From the NCBI RefSeq assembly GCF_024519455.1, contig NZ_JALJRY010000026.1, positions 1-64,000 of the forward strand: a stretch of DNA of 64,000 nucleotides, given 5' to 3'. The position numbers and the translations under genes are program-made. This DNA is from Streptomyces sp. STR69 (GTDB lineage Bacteria; Actinomycetota; Actinomycetes; Streptomycetales; Streptomycetaceae). This document shows, piece after piece, positions 49,203 to 57,525 of this stretch. The notes beneath the pieces were generated by a model. The model did not search any database. It had not been told where the DNA came from and was given only the letters and a program-made list of their open reading frames with translations. The stretch's first letter is position 1. The number at the start of each line of letters is the position of its first letter.

Positions 49203-50720
49203 ATGAGCAGCGGTGACCGGAGCGAGGCAGTGGACGTCAAAACGTACGAAGTGCGCACCTATGGGTGCCAGATGAACGTCCACGATTCCGAACGGCTCTC
49301 CGGTCTCCTGGAGGGTGCCGGTTACGTGCGCGCTCCCGAGGGGTCGGACGGTGACGCCGACGTCGTCGTCTTCAACACCTGCGCCGTGCGCGAGAACGCC
49401 GACAACCGGCTCTACGGCAACCTCGGGCGGCTCGCCCCGATGAAGACCAAGCGTCCCGGGATGCAGATCGCGGTCGGCGGCTGCCTCGCGCAGAAGGACC
49501 GCGACACCATCGTGAAGAAGGCGCCCTGGGTGGACGTCGTCTTCGGCACGCACAACATCGGCAAACTGCCCGTCCTGCTGGAACGCGCGCGGGTGCAGGA
49601 AGAGGCGCAGGTCGAGATCGCGGAGTCCCTGGAGGCCTTCCCCTCGACGCTCCCGACCCGGCGCGAGAGCGCCTACGCGGCCTGGGTGTCGATCTCCGTC
49701 GGCTGCAACAACACGTGCACCTTCTGCATCGTCCCGGCGCTGCGCGGCAAGGAGAAGGACCGCCGCACCGGCGACATCCTCGCCGAGATCGAGGCCCTGG
49801 TCGGCGAGGGTGTCTCCGAGATCACCCTGCTCGGCCAGAACGTCAACGCCTACGGCTCCGACATCGGCGACCGCGAGGCCTTCAGCAAGCTGCTGCGGGC
49901 CTGCGGGACCATCGACGGCCTGGAGCGCGTCCGCTTCACGTCCCCGCACCCGCGTGACTTCACCGACGACGTCATCGCCGCGATGGCCGAGACGCCGAAC
50001 GTGATGCCGCAGCTGCACATGCCCATGCAGTCCGGTTCCGACCCGATCCTGAAGGCCATGCGCCGGTCCTACCGCCAGGAGCGGTACCTGGGGATCATCG
50101 AGAAGGTCCGCGTGGCCATCCCGCACGCAGCCATCACCACCGACATCATCGTCGGCTTCCCCGGGGAGACCGAGGAGGACTTCGAGCAGACGATGCACGC
50201 GGTCCGCGAGGCCCGCTTCGCGCAAGCGTTTACGTTCCAGTACTCCAAGCGGCCCGGCACCCCGGCCGCGACCATGGAGAACCAGATCCCCAAGGAGGTC
50301 GTCCAGGAGCGCTACATGCGTCTCGTCGCCCTCCAGGAGGAGATCTCCTGGGACGAGAACAAGAAGCAGGTCGGCCGCACCCTGGAGCTGATGGTCGCCG
50401 AGGGCGAGGGCCGCAAGGACGGCGCCACCCACCGCCTCTCCGGCCGAGCCCCCGACAACCGCCTCGTCCACTTCACCAAGCCGGACCAGGAGGTCCGCCC
50501 CGGTGACGTGGTGACGGTCGAGATCACCTACGCCGCCCCGCACCACCTCCTTGCCGAGGGTCCCACCCTGAACGTGCGTCCCACGCGCGCGGGCGACGCC
50601 TGGGAGAAGCGGAACGCGGCCGAGGCCGCCAAGCCGGCCGGTGTGATGCTGGGCCTGCCGAAGATCGGCGCCCCCGCACCGCTGCCGGTCGCCACGGGGA
50701 GCGGTTGCGGCTGCGACTGA
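49203..50720 (+). CDS. miaB: tRNA-2-methylthio-N6-isopentenyladenosine-37 synthase MiaB
   Basis: The 505-residue radical-SAM methylthiotransferase acts on i6A37 of tRNAs after MiaA (52416). The UPF0004 domain has Cys in [24 protein letters not shown] and VGGCLAQKD; the SAM cluster is CNNTCTFC (~residues 176-183), and a TRAM domain follows near 395-465. The C-terminus ends GSGCGCD, a Cys-rich tail of unknown purpose. Confidence 0.96.
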   Translation: MSSGDRSEAVDVKTYEVRTYGCQMNVHDSERLSGLLEGAGYVRAPEGSDGDADVVVFNTCAVRENADNRLYGNLGRLAPMKTKRPGMQIAVGGCLAQKDRDTIVKKAPWVDVVFGTHNIGKLPVLLERARVQEEAQVEIAESLEAFPSTLPTRRESAYAAWVSISVGCNNTCTFCIVPALRGKEKDRRTGDILAEIEALVGEGVSEITLLGQNVNAYGSDIGDREAFSKLLRACGTIDGLERVRFTSPHPRDFTDDVIAAMAETPNVMPQLHMPMQSGSDPILKAMRRSYRQERYLGIIEKVRVAIPHAAITTDIIVGFPGETEEDFEQTMHAVREARFAQAFTFQYSKRPGTPAATMENQIPKEVVQERYMRLVALQEEISWDENKKQVGRTLELMVAEGEGRKDGATHRLSGRAPDNRLVHFTKPDQEVRPGDVVTVEITYAAPHHLLAEGPTLNVRPTRAGDAWEKRNAAEAAKPAGVMLGLPKIGAPAPLPVATGSGCGCD

Positions 50721-50807
50721 GCCGAGGTGCGGGGGCGGGGCTCCCCGCGCCGCACGACTGTCCCCACGCCTGACGGCGGTACGTGCCCGACGGCGTGGCC
50801 GGGGCGA

Positions 50808-50830
50808 CTGTCGGTGCTCCTTGTTAGTGT
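50808..50830 (+). promoter_or_regulatory. RecA-NDp (PafBC-type) promoter of the LigB-like gene, leaderless
   Basis: CTGTCGGTG (50808-50816), exactly 8 nt, TAGTGT (50825-50830), then 7 nt and ATG 50838. It matches TTGTCRGTG-N8-TAnnnT except for the first base. Confidence 0.72.
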
Positions 50831-50837
50831 TCCGGCC

Positions 50838-51551
50838 ATGCTCGTAGCCGCCGCCGTCTGCCCCTGCCCTCCGCTTCTCGTCCCCGACGTCGCCGCCGGT
50901 GCCGCGTCCGAGCTGGACGCCGCGCGGGCCGCGTGCTCCGACGCGCTCGGCGTGCTCGCCGCCGCCCGGCCCGACCGTCTGGTGGTTGTCGGGCCCGCCG
51001 AGCAGAGCGGGCGCGGGCCGCATCCCGAGGGCACCCGGGGTTCGTTCCGCGGCTTCGGAGTGGACCTCGACGTACGGCTCGGGAGGGACAGGGCCGCCGT
51101 GCCGGAGCGGGTACTTCCCCCCTCGCTCGCCGTCGCCGCGTGGCTGCTGGAGCGGACCGGTTGGTCCGACGCCCCGATCGAGGGACTCGGTGTGGGCGAA
51201 CCGCTCCCGGCCAAGCGGTGCATCGAGGTCGGCAAGGACATCGTCGCGCAGGCCGAGCGGGTGGCCCTGCTGGTGATGGGCGACGCCAGCGCGTGCCGGA
51301 CCCTGAAGGCGCCGGGCTATCTCGACGAGCGCGCCGCACCCTTCGACGCTGAGGTCGCGCGAGCGCTGGGAGCAGCGGACGTGCCGGCCCTCAAGGCGCT
51401 GGACGCCGAGCTGGCGTACGAGCTGAAGGCCTCCGGCCGCGCCCCCTGGCAGGTTCTCGCGGGCGCGGCGGAGGGCGCGGACCTCGGCGGCGCGCTGCTG
51501 TACGAGGACGCGCCGTACGGGGTCGGATACCTGGTCGCGACCTGGTCGTAG
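50838..51551 (+). CDS. Conserved hypothetical protein, class III extradiol dioxygenase-like fold
   Basis: The 237-residue protein starts LVAAAVCPCPPLLVPDV and has DRLVVVGPAEQSG and ALLVMGDASACRTLKAPGY, arranged as in LigB/MEMO-like proteins. The usual His-His-Glu iron site is not evident, so it may not be a dioxygenase. Orthologues sit between miaB and miaA in many actinobacteria. A damage-type promoter directly precedes ATG 50838. Role unknown. Confidence 0.75.
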   Translation: MLVAAAVCPCPPLLVPDVAAGAASELDAARAACSDALGVLAAARPDRLVVVGPAEQSGRGPHPEGTRGSFRGFGVDLDVRLGRDRAAVPERVLPPSLAVAAWLLERTGWSDAPIEGLGVGEPLPAKRCIEVGKDIVAQAERVALLVMGDASACRTLKAPGYLDERAAPFDAEVARALGAADVPALKALDAELAYELKASGRAPWQVLAGAAEGADLGGALLYEDAPYGVGYLVATWS

Positions 51552-51587
51552 ACGCGGTGCGGCTGTGAACGTGGTGCAGCCGCGAAA

Positions 51588-51630
51588 CGGCGGACGGCCG
51601 GGGAGGCGAGCGCTCCGCGGCCGTCCGCCG
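51588..51630. terminator. Strong bidirectional terminator
   Basis: A perfect 13-bp stem (CGGCGGACGGCCG / CGGCCGTCCGCCG) is extended inside by GGAG/CTCC. It lies between the convergent LigB-like gene and the antitoxin-like gene. Confidence 0.88.
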
Positions 51631-51649
51631 ATCGATGTGCGGGTGTCGG

Positions 51650-51940
51650 TCAGGTGGTCGGCGGGGGCGAGTCCGGCGGTGTGGTCGTGCCGCCGCGCTC
51701 CGTCCCCGTGCCTCCCGCGCTTCCCGTGTCGTCCTTGTGCGCGAGTCGGTCCATGGCGTCCTTGGCCTTGCCCGTGCCCGTCTGGATCTTGTCGCTGTAC
51801 TTGCCCTTGGTCTTCTCGTCGACCATTTTCGCGGCCTTGTCGAGGCCGTTCTCGATCTTGCCTCCGTGCTGCTGCGCGAGGCCCGAGACCTTGTCCTTCG
51901 CCGGGGCGAGTTTGGCCTTCAAACTGTCCATCAGACCCAT
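51650..51940 (-). CDS. MT0933/Rv0909-type antitoxin-like protein
   Basis: The 96-residue Lys/Asp/Ala-rich helical protein has the pattern of the MT0933_antitox family (MGLMDSLKAKLAPAKDKV, GKIENGLDKAAKMVDEKTKG, KYSDKIQTGTGKAKDAM). The last ~25 residues are Gly/Thr/Pro-rich. GGAAGGTG precedes the ATG. Family members in mycobacteria neutralise SRPBCC-type toxins, but no toxin gene is adjacent here. It lies 23 bp after the 89-residue acidic protein and is probably co-transcribed. A stress-induced structural protein is an alternative reading. Confidence 0.75.
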   Translation of the reverse strand: MGLMDSLKAKLAPAKDKVSGLAQQHGGKIENGLDKAAKMVDEKTKGKYSDKIQTGTGKAKDAMDRLAHKDDTGSAGGTGTERGGTTTPPDSPPPTT

Positions 51941-51963
51941 GGTTCACCTTCCACGCGGGGCGG

Positions 51964-52233
51964 TTATGTGCGGGCGCCTTCACCGGCCTCGTTGTCGGCG
52001 GCCTCTTCGGCGGACTGCTGCTTGGGGATCTCGACGCAGTCCGCGGCCCCGACGGCCTCCGTCGCCGTCGTCTCCGCCGCTTCCTGAACGCCTGCCCCCG
52101 CCTCGGTCTCCGACACCTCGTCCGCCGCTTCGGCAGTGAGGTCCTCGACCGTCTCCGCGCCGGCCTGCGCTTCGGAGGTCGACGTCTCCTCCGTAGCCTT
52201 CGACCTCCGAAGAAGCCGGTCAAAAACGCCCAT
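51964..52233 (-). CDS. Small acidic hypothetical protein
   Basis: The 89-residue protein starts MGVFDRLLRRSKATEETS; the remainder is almost only Glu, Ala, Thr, Asp and Ser, so it is probably disordered. The short basic amphipathic start might bind membrane or a partner. GGAG 8 nt upstream supports ATG 52233. It is first gene of the pair with the antitoxin-like protein. The composition is unusual enough that it could be low-complexity but is well framed. No family recognised. Confidence 0.6.
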   Translation of the reverse strand: MGVFDRLLRRSKATEETSTSEAQAGAETVEDLTAEAADEVSETEAGAGVQEAAETTATEAVGAADCVEIPKQQSAEEAADNEAGEGART

Positions 52234-52415
52234 ATCCACTCCATACGTTACTCGTGCGGGGGAAATCCCGCGTAGCCCGGTGCGTCCGTTTGCGTCGCCC
52301 GGGTCGCCGCCTCCGGAAACCGGCGGCGGGACATCTCGCAACGGGCAACGACCCCGTAGGGGTGCCGACACGTAACTCGTTCGAGGCGAGGTCCGACGTT
52401 TGCGAGACTGGGAAC

Positions 52416-53354
52416 GTGAGCAGCGCACCCCCCGCCCCCCGAGTCATCGCCGTCGTCGGACCGACCGCGGCCGGAAAGTCCGATCTGGGCGTCTTCCTGG
52501 CCCAGCGTCTAGGTGGCGAGGTCGTCAACGCCGACTCCATGCAGCTGTACCGAGGGATGGACATCGGCACCGCCAAGCTGACGCCCGAGGAGCGCGGTGG
52601 CATCCCGCACCACCTCCTGGACATCTGGGACGTGACCGTCACGGCGTCCGTCGCCGAGTACCAGCGTCTCGCCCGCGAGCACATCGACGCCCTGCTCGCC
52701 GAGGGCCGCTGGCCGATCCTGGTCGGCGGCTCCGGGCTGTACGTGCGCGGGGCCGTCGACAACCTGGAGTTCCCCGGCACCGACCCCGAGGTCCGGGCCC
52801 GCCTGGAGGAAGAGCTCGCACTGCGCGGCTCCGGCGCCCTGCACGCCCGCCTGGCCGCCGCCGACCCCGAGGCCGCGCACGCGATCCTGCCCAGCAACGG
52901 CCGCCGTATCGTCCGCGCCCTGGAGGTCATCGAGATCACCGGCAAGCCCTTCACCGCCAACCTCCCGGGCCACGACTCGGTCTACGACACCGTCCAGATC
53001 GGCGTCGACGTGGCCCGCCCCGAGCTCGACGAGCGCATCGCGCGCCGGGTCGACCGGATGTGGAGCGCGGGGCTCGTCGACGAGGTGCGGGAGCTGGAGG
53101 CGCAGGGTCTGCGCGAGGGGGTCACCGCGTCCCGTGCGCTCGGCTATCAGCAGGTGCTCGCGGCGCTCGCGGGGGAGTGCACGGAACAGGAGGCGCGCGC
53201 GGAGACCGTGCGGGCCACCAAACGCTTCGCGCGCCGCCAGGATTCGTGGTTCAGACGCGATCCCCGGGTGCACTGGTTGAGTGGGGCTGCGGCCGATCTC
53301 GCAGAACTTCCGCACCTGGCACTGGCGTTGCTCGAACGACCGGTCACAGCCTGA
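52416..53354 (+). CDS. miaA: tRNA dimethylallyltransferase MiaA
   Basis: The 312-residue enzyme transfers the dimethylallyl group to A37 of UNN-reading tRNAs, the step before MiaB. The P-loop is GPTAAGKSD, then NADSMQLYRGMDIGTAK, HHLLDIWDV, GGSGLYVRG, and TKRFARRQDSWFRRDPRVHWL. GTG 52416 is 6 nt after GAGACT (52404-52409) without a ribosome site, so it is probably leaderless. The longer open frame to 52254 encodes nothing conserved. Confidence 0.95.
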   Translation: MSSAPPAPRVIAVVGPTAAGKSDLGVFLAQRLGGEVVNADSMQLYRGMDIGTAKLTPEERGGIPHHLLDIWDVTVTASVAEYQRLAREHIDALLAEGRWPILVGGSGLYVRGAVDNLEFPGTDPEVRARLEEELALRGSGALHARLAAADPEAAHAILPSNGRRIVRALEVIEITGKPFTANLPGHDSVYDTVQIGVDVARPELDERIARRVDRMWSAGLVDEVRELEAQGLREGVTASRALGYQQVLAALAGECTEQEARAETVRATKRFARRQDSWFRRDPRVHWLSGAAADLAELPHLALALLERPVTA

Positions 53355-53462
53355 TCACGTCATGGCATCGGGACGCTCCAGCCGCGGTTGCGGCCTCCGG
53401 GGGCGTGCCATCATCGAGCTTCGATCGACCAAGTGGAGTCCGAGTTGGGAGGGCGCGTGGCG

Positions 53463-53963
53463 ATGGAGGCCGGCCCTCGCGACACCGCAGAAGGCACTGA
53501 GCAGGTCACCGCGGACCGTGGTGAACCGGAAGAGGTCGACGGCCGACTGAGCCCGGACGGCCCGGACGAGATCCTGGGCGGCGTGACCGCAGACGGTCCC
53601 GGGCCCGACGAGATGTTCGCCGGTCCTGAGGTCGAGGTCGAGCTCCGTCCGCAACGTCGTCTGCGGATCTGGCAGCTCGCCCCCATCGTGGCCCTGGCCG
53701 CGGTCGGCTCCCTGATGTTCTCCTTCCCGCTCGCCTTCGACTTCGGCGACAGCGGGGCCGTGGTCGCCATGCTCGGCCTGCTCATCTGCTCCTGCGCGGC
53801 AGGCTGGGGCACGACGGCCGCCCGCCGCGTCGGTTACACCTGGCCCGGCTTCCCGCAGCGCGGCTCCGGGCGCCGCCCGGACTGGCGGGTCGTCATCGCC
53901 TACGCCCTGATGGTGGTCGTGGTCGTGGTTCTGGCCGTGTGGCGCGTGGCCAGGCTCCGCTAG
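53463..53963 (+). CDS. Hypothetical membrane protein between miaA and dapF
   Basis: The 166-residue protein has an acidic ~75-residue N-terminal region (Asp/Glu/Gly/Pro-rich), then RIWQLAPIVALAAVGSLMFSFPLAF, AVVAMLGLLICSCAAGWG and a C-terminal VIAYALMVVVVVVLAVW: three membrane segments. ATG 53463 has GGGAGGG 9 nt upstream; GTG 53457 is too close. No family recognised. Confidence 0.68.
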   Translation: MEAGPRDTAEGTEQVTADRGEPEEVDGRLSPDGPDEILGGVTADGPGPDEMFAGPEVEVELRPQRRLRIWQLAPIVALAAVGSLMFSFPLAFDFGDSGAVVAMLGLLICSCAAGWGTTAARRVGYTWPGFPQRGSGRRPDWRVVIAYALMVVVVVVLAVWRVARLR

Positions 53964-54055
53964 CCGCCGAGTTCGGTCGCAGCAGCCACAGGGGCCGGTC
54001 GCGTCGGCTGTCGAGGTCGGTCGCAACTGGTCGTCGGGATGTCGTAGCCACGCCG

Positions 54056-54061
54056 TACGAT
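54056..54061 (+). promoter_or_regulatory. -10 box of a leaderless dapF promoter
   Basis: TACGAT (54056-54061) ends 6 nt before ATG 54068. A GAGGA lies between them but would be too close to act as a ribosome site on a leaderless message. An ATGTCGTAG at the RecA-NDp spacing is only a partial match. Confidence 0.4.
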
Positions 54062-54067
54062 CGAGGA

Positions 54068-54937
54068 ATGAGCACGCGGATCGCCTTCCTCAAGGGGCAC
54101 GGCACCGAGAACGACTTCGTGATCGTCCCGGACCCCGAGAACGCCATCGACCTCTCCCCGGCCGCCGTGGCCGCCCTGTGCGACCGCCGCGCGGGCATCG
54201 GCGGGGACGGACTGCTGCATGTCGTGCGGTCCGCCGCGCACCCCGAGGCGCGGGACATGGCGTCCGAGGCGGAGTGGTTCATGGACTACCGCAACGGCGA
54301 CGGCTCGGTCTCCGAGATGTGCGGCAACGGAGTGCGTGTGTTCGCGCGCTATCTCCAGCGTGCCGGACATGTGGCCGCAGGGGACATCGCGGTCGCCACG
54401 CGCGGGGGAGTCAAGACCGTCCACCTCGCCAAGGACGGTGACGTCACGGTCGGCATGGGCAAGGCGCTTCTCCCCGAAGGGGATGTCACGGTGAGCGTCG
54501 GCGAGCGCAGCTGGCCCGCGCGGAACGTGAACATGGGCAACCCGCACGCGGTCGCCTTCGTCGACGACCTCGCGCACGCCGGAGACCTGTACTCCCCGCC
54601 GCCCTTCAGCCCGGCCGGCGCCTACCCGCAGGGTGTGAACGTCGAGTTCGTGGTCGACCGGGGCCCCGGCCACGTGGCCATGCGCGTGCACGAGCGCGGT
54701 GCGGGCGAGACCCGCTCGTGCGGCACGGGCGCGTGCGCGGTCGCCGTGGCCGCCGCCCGGCGCGACGGCGCCGACCCGGCCGTCACCGGAACGCGGGCGA
54801 CCTACACCGTCGACGTACCCGGGGGAACACTCGTGATCACCGAGTGGCCCGACGGCCGGATCGAGATGACCGGTCCCGCGGTGATCGTCGCCGAGGGCGA
54901 GATCGATGTCGAGTGGCTGGAAAGCGCCATCCGCTGA
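54068..54937 (+). CDS. dapF: Diaminopimelate epimerase DapF
   Basis: The 289-residue cofactor-independent racemase converts LL- to meso-diaminopimelate; LL-DAP itself is the peptidoglycan residue in Streptomyces, and meso-DAP feeds lysine. The two catalytic cysteines are Cys85 in EMCGNGVRVFARYL and Cys218 in TRSCGTGACAVAVA. NGDGS, NMGNPHAV and GVNVEFV are also conserved. The frame opens to 53939 inside the preceding gene, but ATG 54068 fits the family start (TRIAFLKGHGTENDFV). Confidence 0.96.
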   Translation: MSTRIAFLKGHGTENDFVIVPDPENAIDLSPAAVAALCDRRAGIGGDGLLHVVRSAAHPEARDMASEAEWFMDYRNGDGSVSEMCGNGVRVFARYLQRAGHVAAGDIAVATRGGVKTVHLAKDGDVTVGMGKALLPEGDVTVSVGERSWPARNVNMGNPHAVAFVDDLAHAGDLYSPPPFSPAGAYPQGVNVEFVVDRGPGHVAMRVHERGAGETRSCGTGACAVAVAAARRDGADPAVTGTRATYTVDVPGGTLVITEWPDGRIEMTGPAVIVAEGEIDVEWLESAIR

Positions 54938-55124
54938 ACGGGTGATTCGCAGTCCTGGCCGCCCCGGACACCCTGATCCGAAGTCTCCGGCGTCCGGCTC
55001 GGCTTGAAAGCACGGTCGGCCCGGCAGAGTGTGGCGGAAAACCGTAAACCTTCTGACCTTCGCTCGAATGGGTGATCCGTTTCACGCTCGGCGAGAGGCG
55101 GTCAGTCGCACGTGGTGGGCTCGG

Positions 55125-55130
55125 TAGCAT
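55125..55130 (+). promoter_or_regulatory. Possible -10 of rshA promoter
   Basis: TAGCAT at 55125-55130 stands 93 nt before the rshA start; GTCAGT (55101-55106) is 18 nt upstream as a weak -35. It is the best vegetative-type box in the 285-bp gap after dapF. Confidence 0.3.
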
Positions 55131-55222
55131 CAAGCACCGGCCCGGACGGGGGATCGTCACCATCCCCTGAGCCGAGTCCGCCATGGGGCACCCGTCCGCC
55201 GGTCAAGCAGCCGGAGGTGCCC

Positions 55223-57367
55223 ATGAGTGCGGAGGCCACGAACCCTGCGAGCCCAGGCCCTGTGACCAACACAGTGCCCCGCAGGAAGGCCCGCCCCCGG
55301 ATCGACCTGCGCCGGCTCGGCCGGGCCGCCCTGCTCGGTCCCACCGCCCGCGACCGGCTGCCCGACGCCATCGGCCATGTCGCCGAGGCCCATCGCGCCC
55401 ACTACCCCGACGCCGACCTCGAACCGCTGCGCCGCGCCTGGGTCCTGGCCGAGTCCTCGCACCGCGGCCAGATGCGCAAGAGCGGCGAGCCGTACATCAC
55501 ACACCCCCTCGCCGTGACCCTGATTCTCGCCGAACTCGGCGCCGAGACCACGACGTTGACGGCCTCTCTGCTCCACGACACCGTCGAGGACACGGAGGTG
55601 ACACTCGATCAGGTCGGCGAGGAGTTCGGCGCCGAGGTGCGCTATCTCGTCGACGGCGTAACGAAGTTGGAGAAGGTCGACTACGGCGCCGCGGCCGAGC
55701 CCGAGACCTTCCGTAAAATGCTCGTCGCCACCGGCAGCGACGTCCGCGTGATGTCGATCAAACTCGCCGACCGGCTGCACAACATGCGCACCCTGGGCGT
55801 GATGCGCCCCGAGAAGCAGGCCCGTATCGCCAAGGTCACCCGGGACGTCCTCATCCCGCTCGCCGAACGGCTCGGCGTCCAGGCACTCAAGACCGAACTG
55901 GAAGACCTGGTCTTCGCGATCCTGCACCCCGAGGAGTACGACCACACACGCGAGTTGATCGTCGACAACGCCTCCCGCGCGGACGACCCGCTCGCCGAGG
56001 TCACCGACGAGGTGCGCACCGTCCTGCGCGACGCCGACATCCAGGCCGAAGTCCTCATCCGGCCACGGCACTTCGTCTCCGTGCACCGCGTCGCCCGCAA
56101 GCGCGGCAGGCTGCGCGGCGCCGACTTCGGCCGCCTCCTGGTGCTCGTCAACGAGGACGCGGACTGCTACGGCGTCCTCGGCGAACTGCACACCTGCCTG
56201 AAACCCGTCGTCTCGGAGTTCAAGGACTTCATCGCCGTACCGAAGTTCAACCTTTACCAGTCGCTGCACACCGCCGTCGCCCACACCGACGGCCAGGTCG
56301 TCGAAGTCCTCATCCGCACCCACCAGATGCACAAGGTCGCCGAGGCCGGCGTCATCGCGCTCGGCAATCCCTACGCTCCTCCTTCGGAGGAGCAACAGGC
56401 CACGAGTGACGGGGAACGCGCCGACCCCACCCGGCCCGGCTGGCTCTCCCGCCTCCTCGACTGGCAGGAGGGCGCGCCCGACCCCGACACCTTCTGGTCG
56501 ACGCTCCGCGAGGACCTCGCCCAGGACCGCGAGATCACCGTGTTCCGGCCCGACGGCGGCACGCTGGGCCTGCCCGAGGGCGCGACCTGTGTGGACGCCG
56601 CGTACGCGCAGTACGGCGAGGACGCCCACGCCTGCATCGGCGCCCGCGTCAACGGCCGTCTGGCGACCCTCAGCACGGTTCTGCGGGACGGCGACACCGT
56701 CCAGCCCCTCATGGGCCAGGACCCGGCCTCCGAGCCCTCCAGGGAGTGGCTGGAGCACGCGCACACGCCCGCCGCCCGGATCGCCATCCAACGATGGCTC
56801 GCGGCGCACCCGGGCAGCGGCGACGCAGAGGGCACCGAGCCGGACACGGCGGCCCAGGACACGCAGACCGTGCGATCGGCGCCCCCCGCCGCCGAAGACG
56901 CCCCCACCAGCAACCCCGCCACCCCTGTCGTCGACCAGCCCGGCGCGACCGTACGGCTCGCCGGCTGCTGCACGCCCGTACCGCCCGACGAGGTCACCGG
57001 ATTCTCGGTGCGCGGCGGGGTCGTGACCGTCCACCGCGTCGAGTGCAGCGCGGTGACGCACATGAAGAGCGTGGGGCGCGCGGAGGTCGGTGTGCGCTGG
57101 GGCGACACCACCGAGTGCCGGGTCACGCTGGTAGCCGAATCGTTCGGCCGCCCCCATCTGCTGGCCGACCTCACCGAGGCCATGGCCCTGGAGGGGGCCG
57201 AGATCGTCTCGGCGACGGTCGAACCCCCGAGCCAGCAGCGCGTCCGCCACACCTACACCCTCCAACTCCCGGACGCTGCGCACCTCCCGGCCCTCATGCG
57301 GGCGATGCGCAATGTGCCGGGCGTCTACGACGTGAGCCGCGCGCAGCACCACACGACGGCCTTCTGA
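55223..57367 (+). CDS. rshA: RelA/SpoT homologue RshA ((p)ppGpp synthetase/hydrolase)
   Basis: The 714-residue long RSH protein has an HD hydrolase domain (~60-210) with SLLHDTVEDTEV and KLADRLHNMRTL, followed by a synthetase domain (~265-390) with FKDFIAVPKFNLYQSLHTAV and VEVLIRT. A TGS domain (~430-490, EITVFRPDGGTLGLPEGAT) and a C-terminal zinc-finger/ACT region (GCCTPV, HRVEC) complete it. ATG 55223 has CGGAGG 5 nt upstream. This locus next to hflX and dapF corresponds to rshA, the second long RSH gene of Streptomyces besides relA. The synthetase core diverges from RelA (RLLVLVNEDADCYGVLG), so the balance of synthesis and hydrolysis cannot be read from sequence. Confidence 0.92.
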   Translation: MSAEATNPASPGPVTNTVPRRKARPRIDLRRLGRAALLGPTARDRLPDAIGHVAEAHRAHYPDADLEPLRRAWVLAESSHRGQMRKSGEPYITHPLAVTLILAELGAETTTLTASLLHDTVEDTEVTLDQVGEEFGAEVRYLVDGVTKLEKVDYGAAAEPETFRKMLVATGSDVRVMSIKLADRLHNMRTLGVMRPEKQARIAKVTRDVLIPLAERLGVQALKTELEDLVFAILHPEEYDHTRELIVDNASRADDPLAEVTDEVRTVLRDADIQAEVLIRPRHFVSVHRVARKRGRLRGADFGRLLVLVNEDADCYGVLGELHTCLKPVVSEFKDFIAVPKFNLYQSLHTAVAHTDGQVVEVLIRTHQMHKVAEAGVIALGNPYAPPSEEQQATSDGERADPTRPGWLSRLLDWQEGAPDPDTFWSTLREDLAQDREITVFRPDGGTLGLPEGATCVDAAYAQYGEDAHACIGARVNGRLATLSTVLRDGDTVQPLMGQDPASEPSREWLEHAHTPAARIAIQRWLAAHPGSGDAEGTEPDTAAQDTQTVRSAPPAAEDAPTSNPATPVVDQPGATVRLAGCCTPVPPDEVTGFSVRGGVVTVHRVECSAVTHMKSVGRAEVGVRWGDTTECRVTLVAESFGRPHLLADLTEAMALEGAEIVSATVEPPSQQRVRHTYTLQLPDAAHLPALMRAMRNVPGVYDVSRAQHHTTAF

Positions 57368-57525
57368 CACCGGCTCAGGTCCGCGACTCCGCGTTCCCTC
57401 GGGGCACGCGCCCGCTTGCGCGCTCCGGCGTGCCCGGCGCCCCGTGGGCCCTCGGAAGACCTCGTTCGAGTGGGCCGGGCGCGAGTCGTCGACGTGCGGT
57501 ACGCGCGCGCTGGTAGCGGTGGTCC

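Noticed and set aside
54039-54061. Possible RecA-NDp promoter for dapF (ATGTCGTAG-N8-TACGAT)
   Set aside because: Spacing is right, but only the TGTCG core matches; three of nine upstream positions differ.
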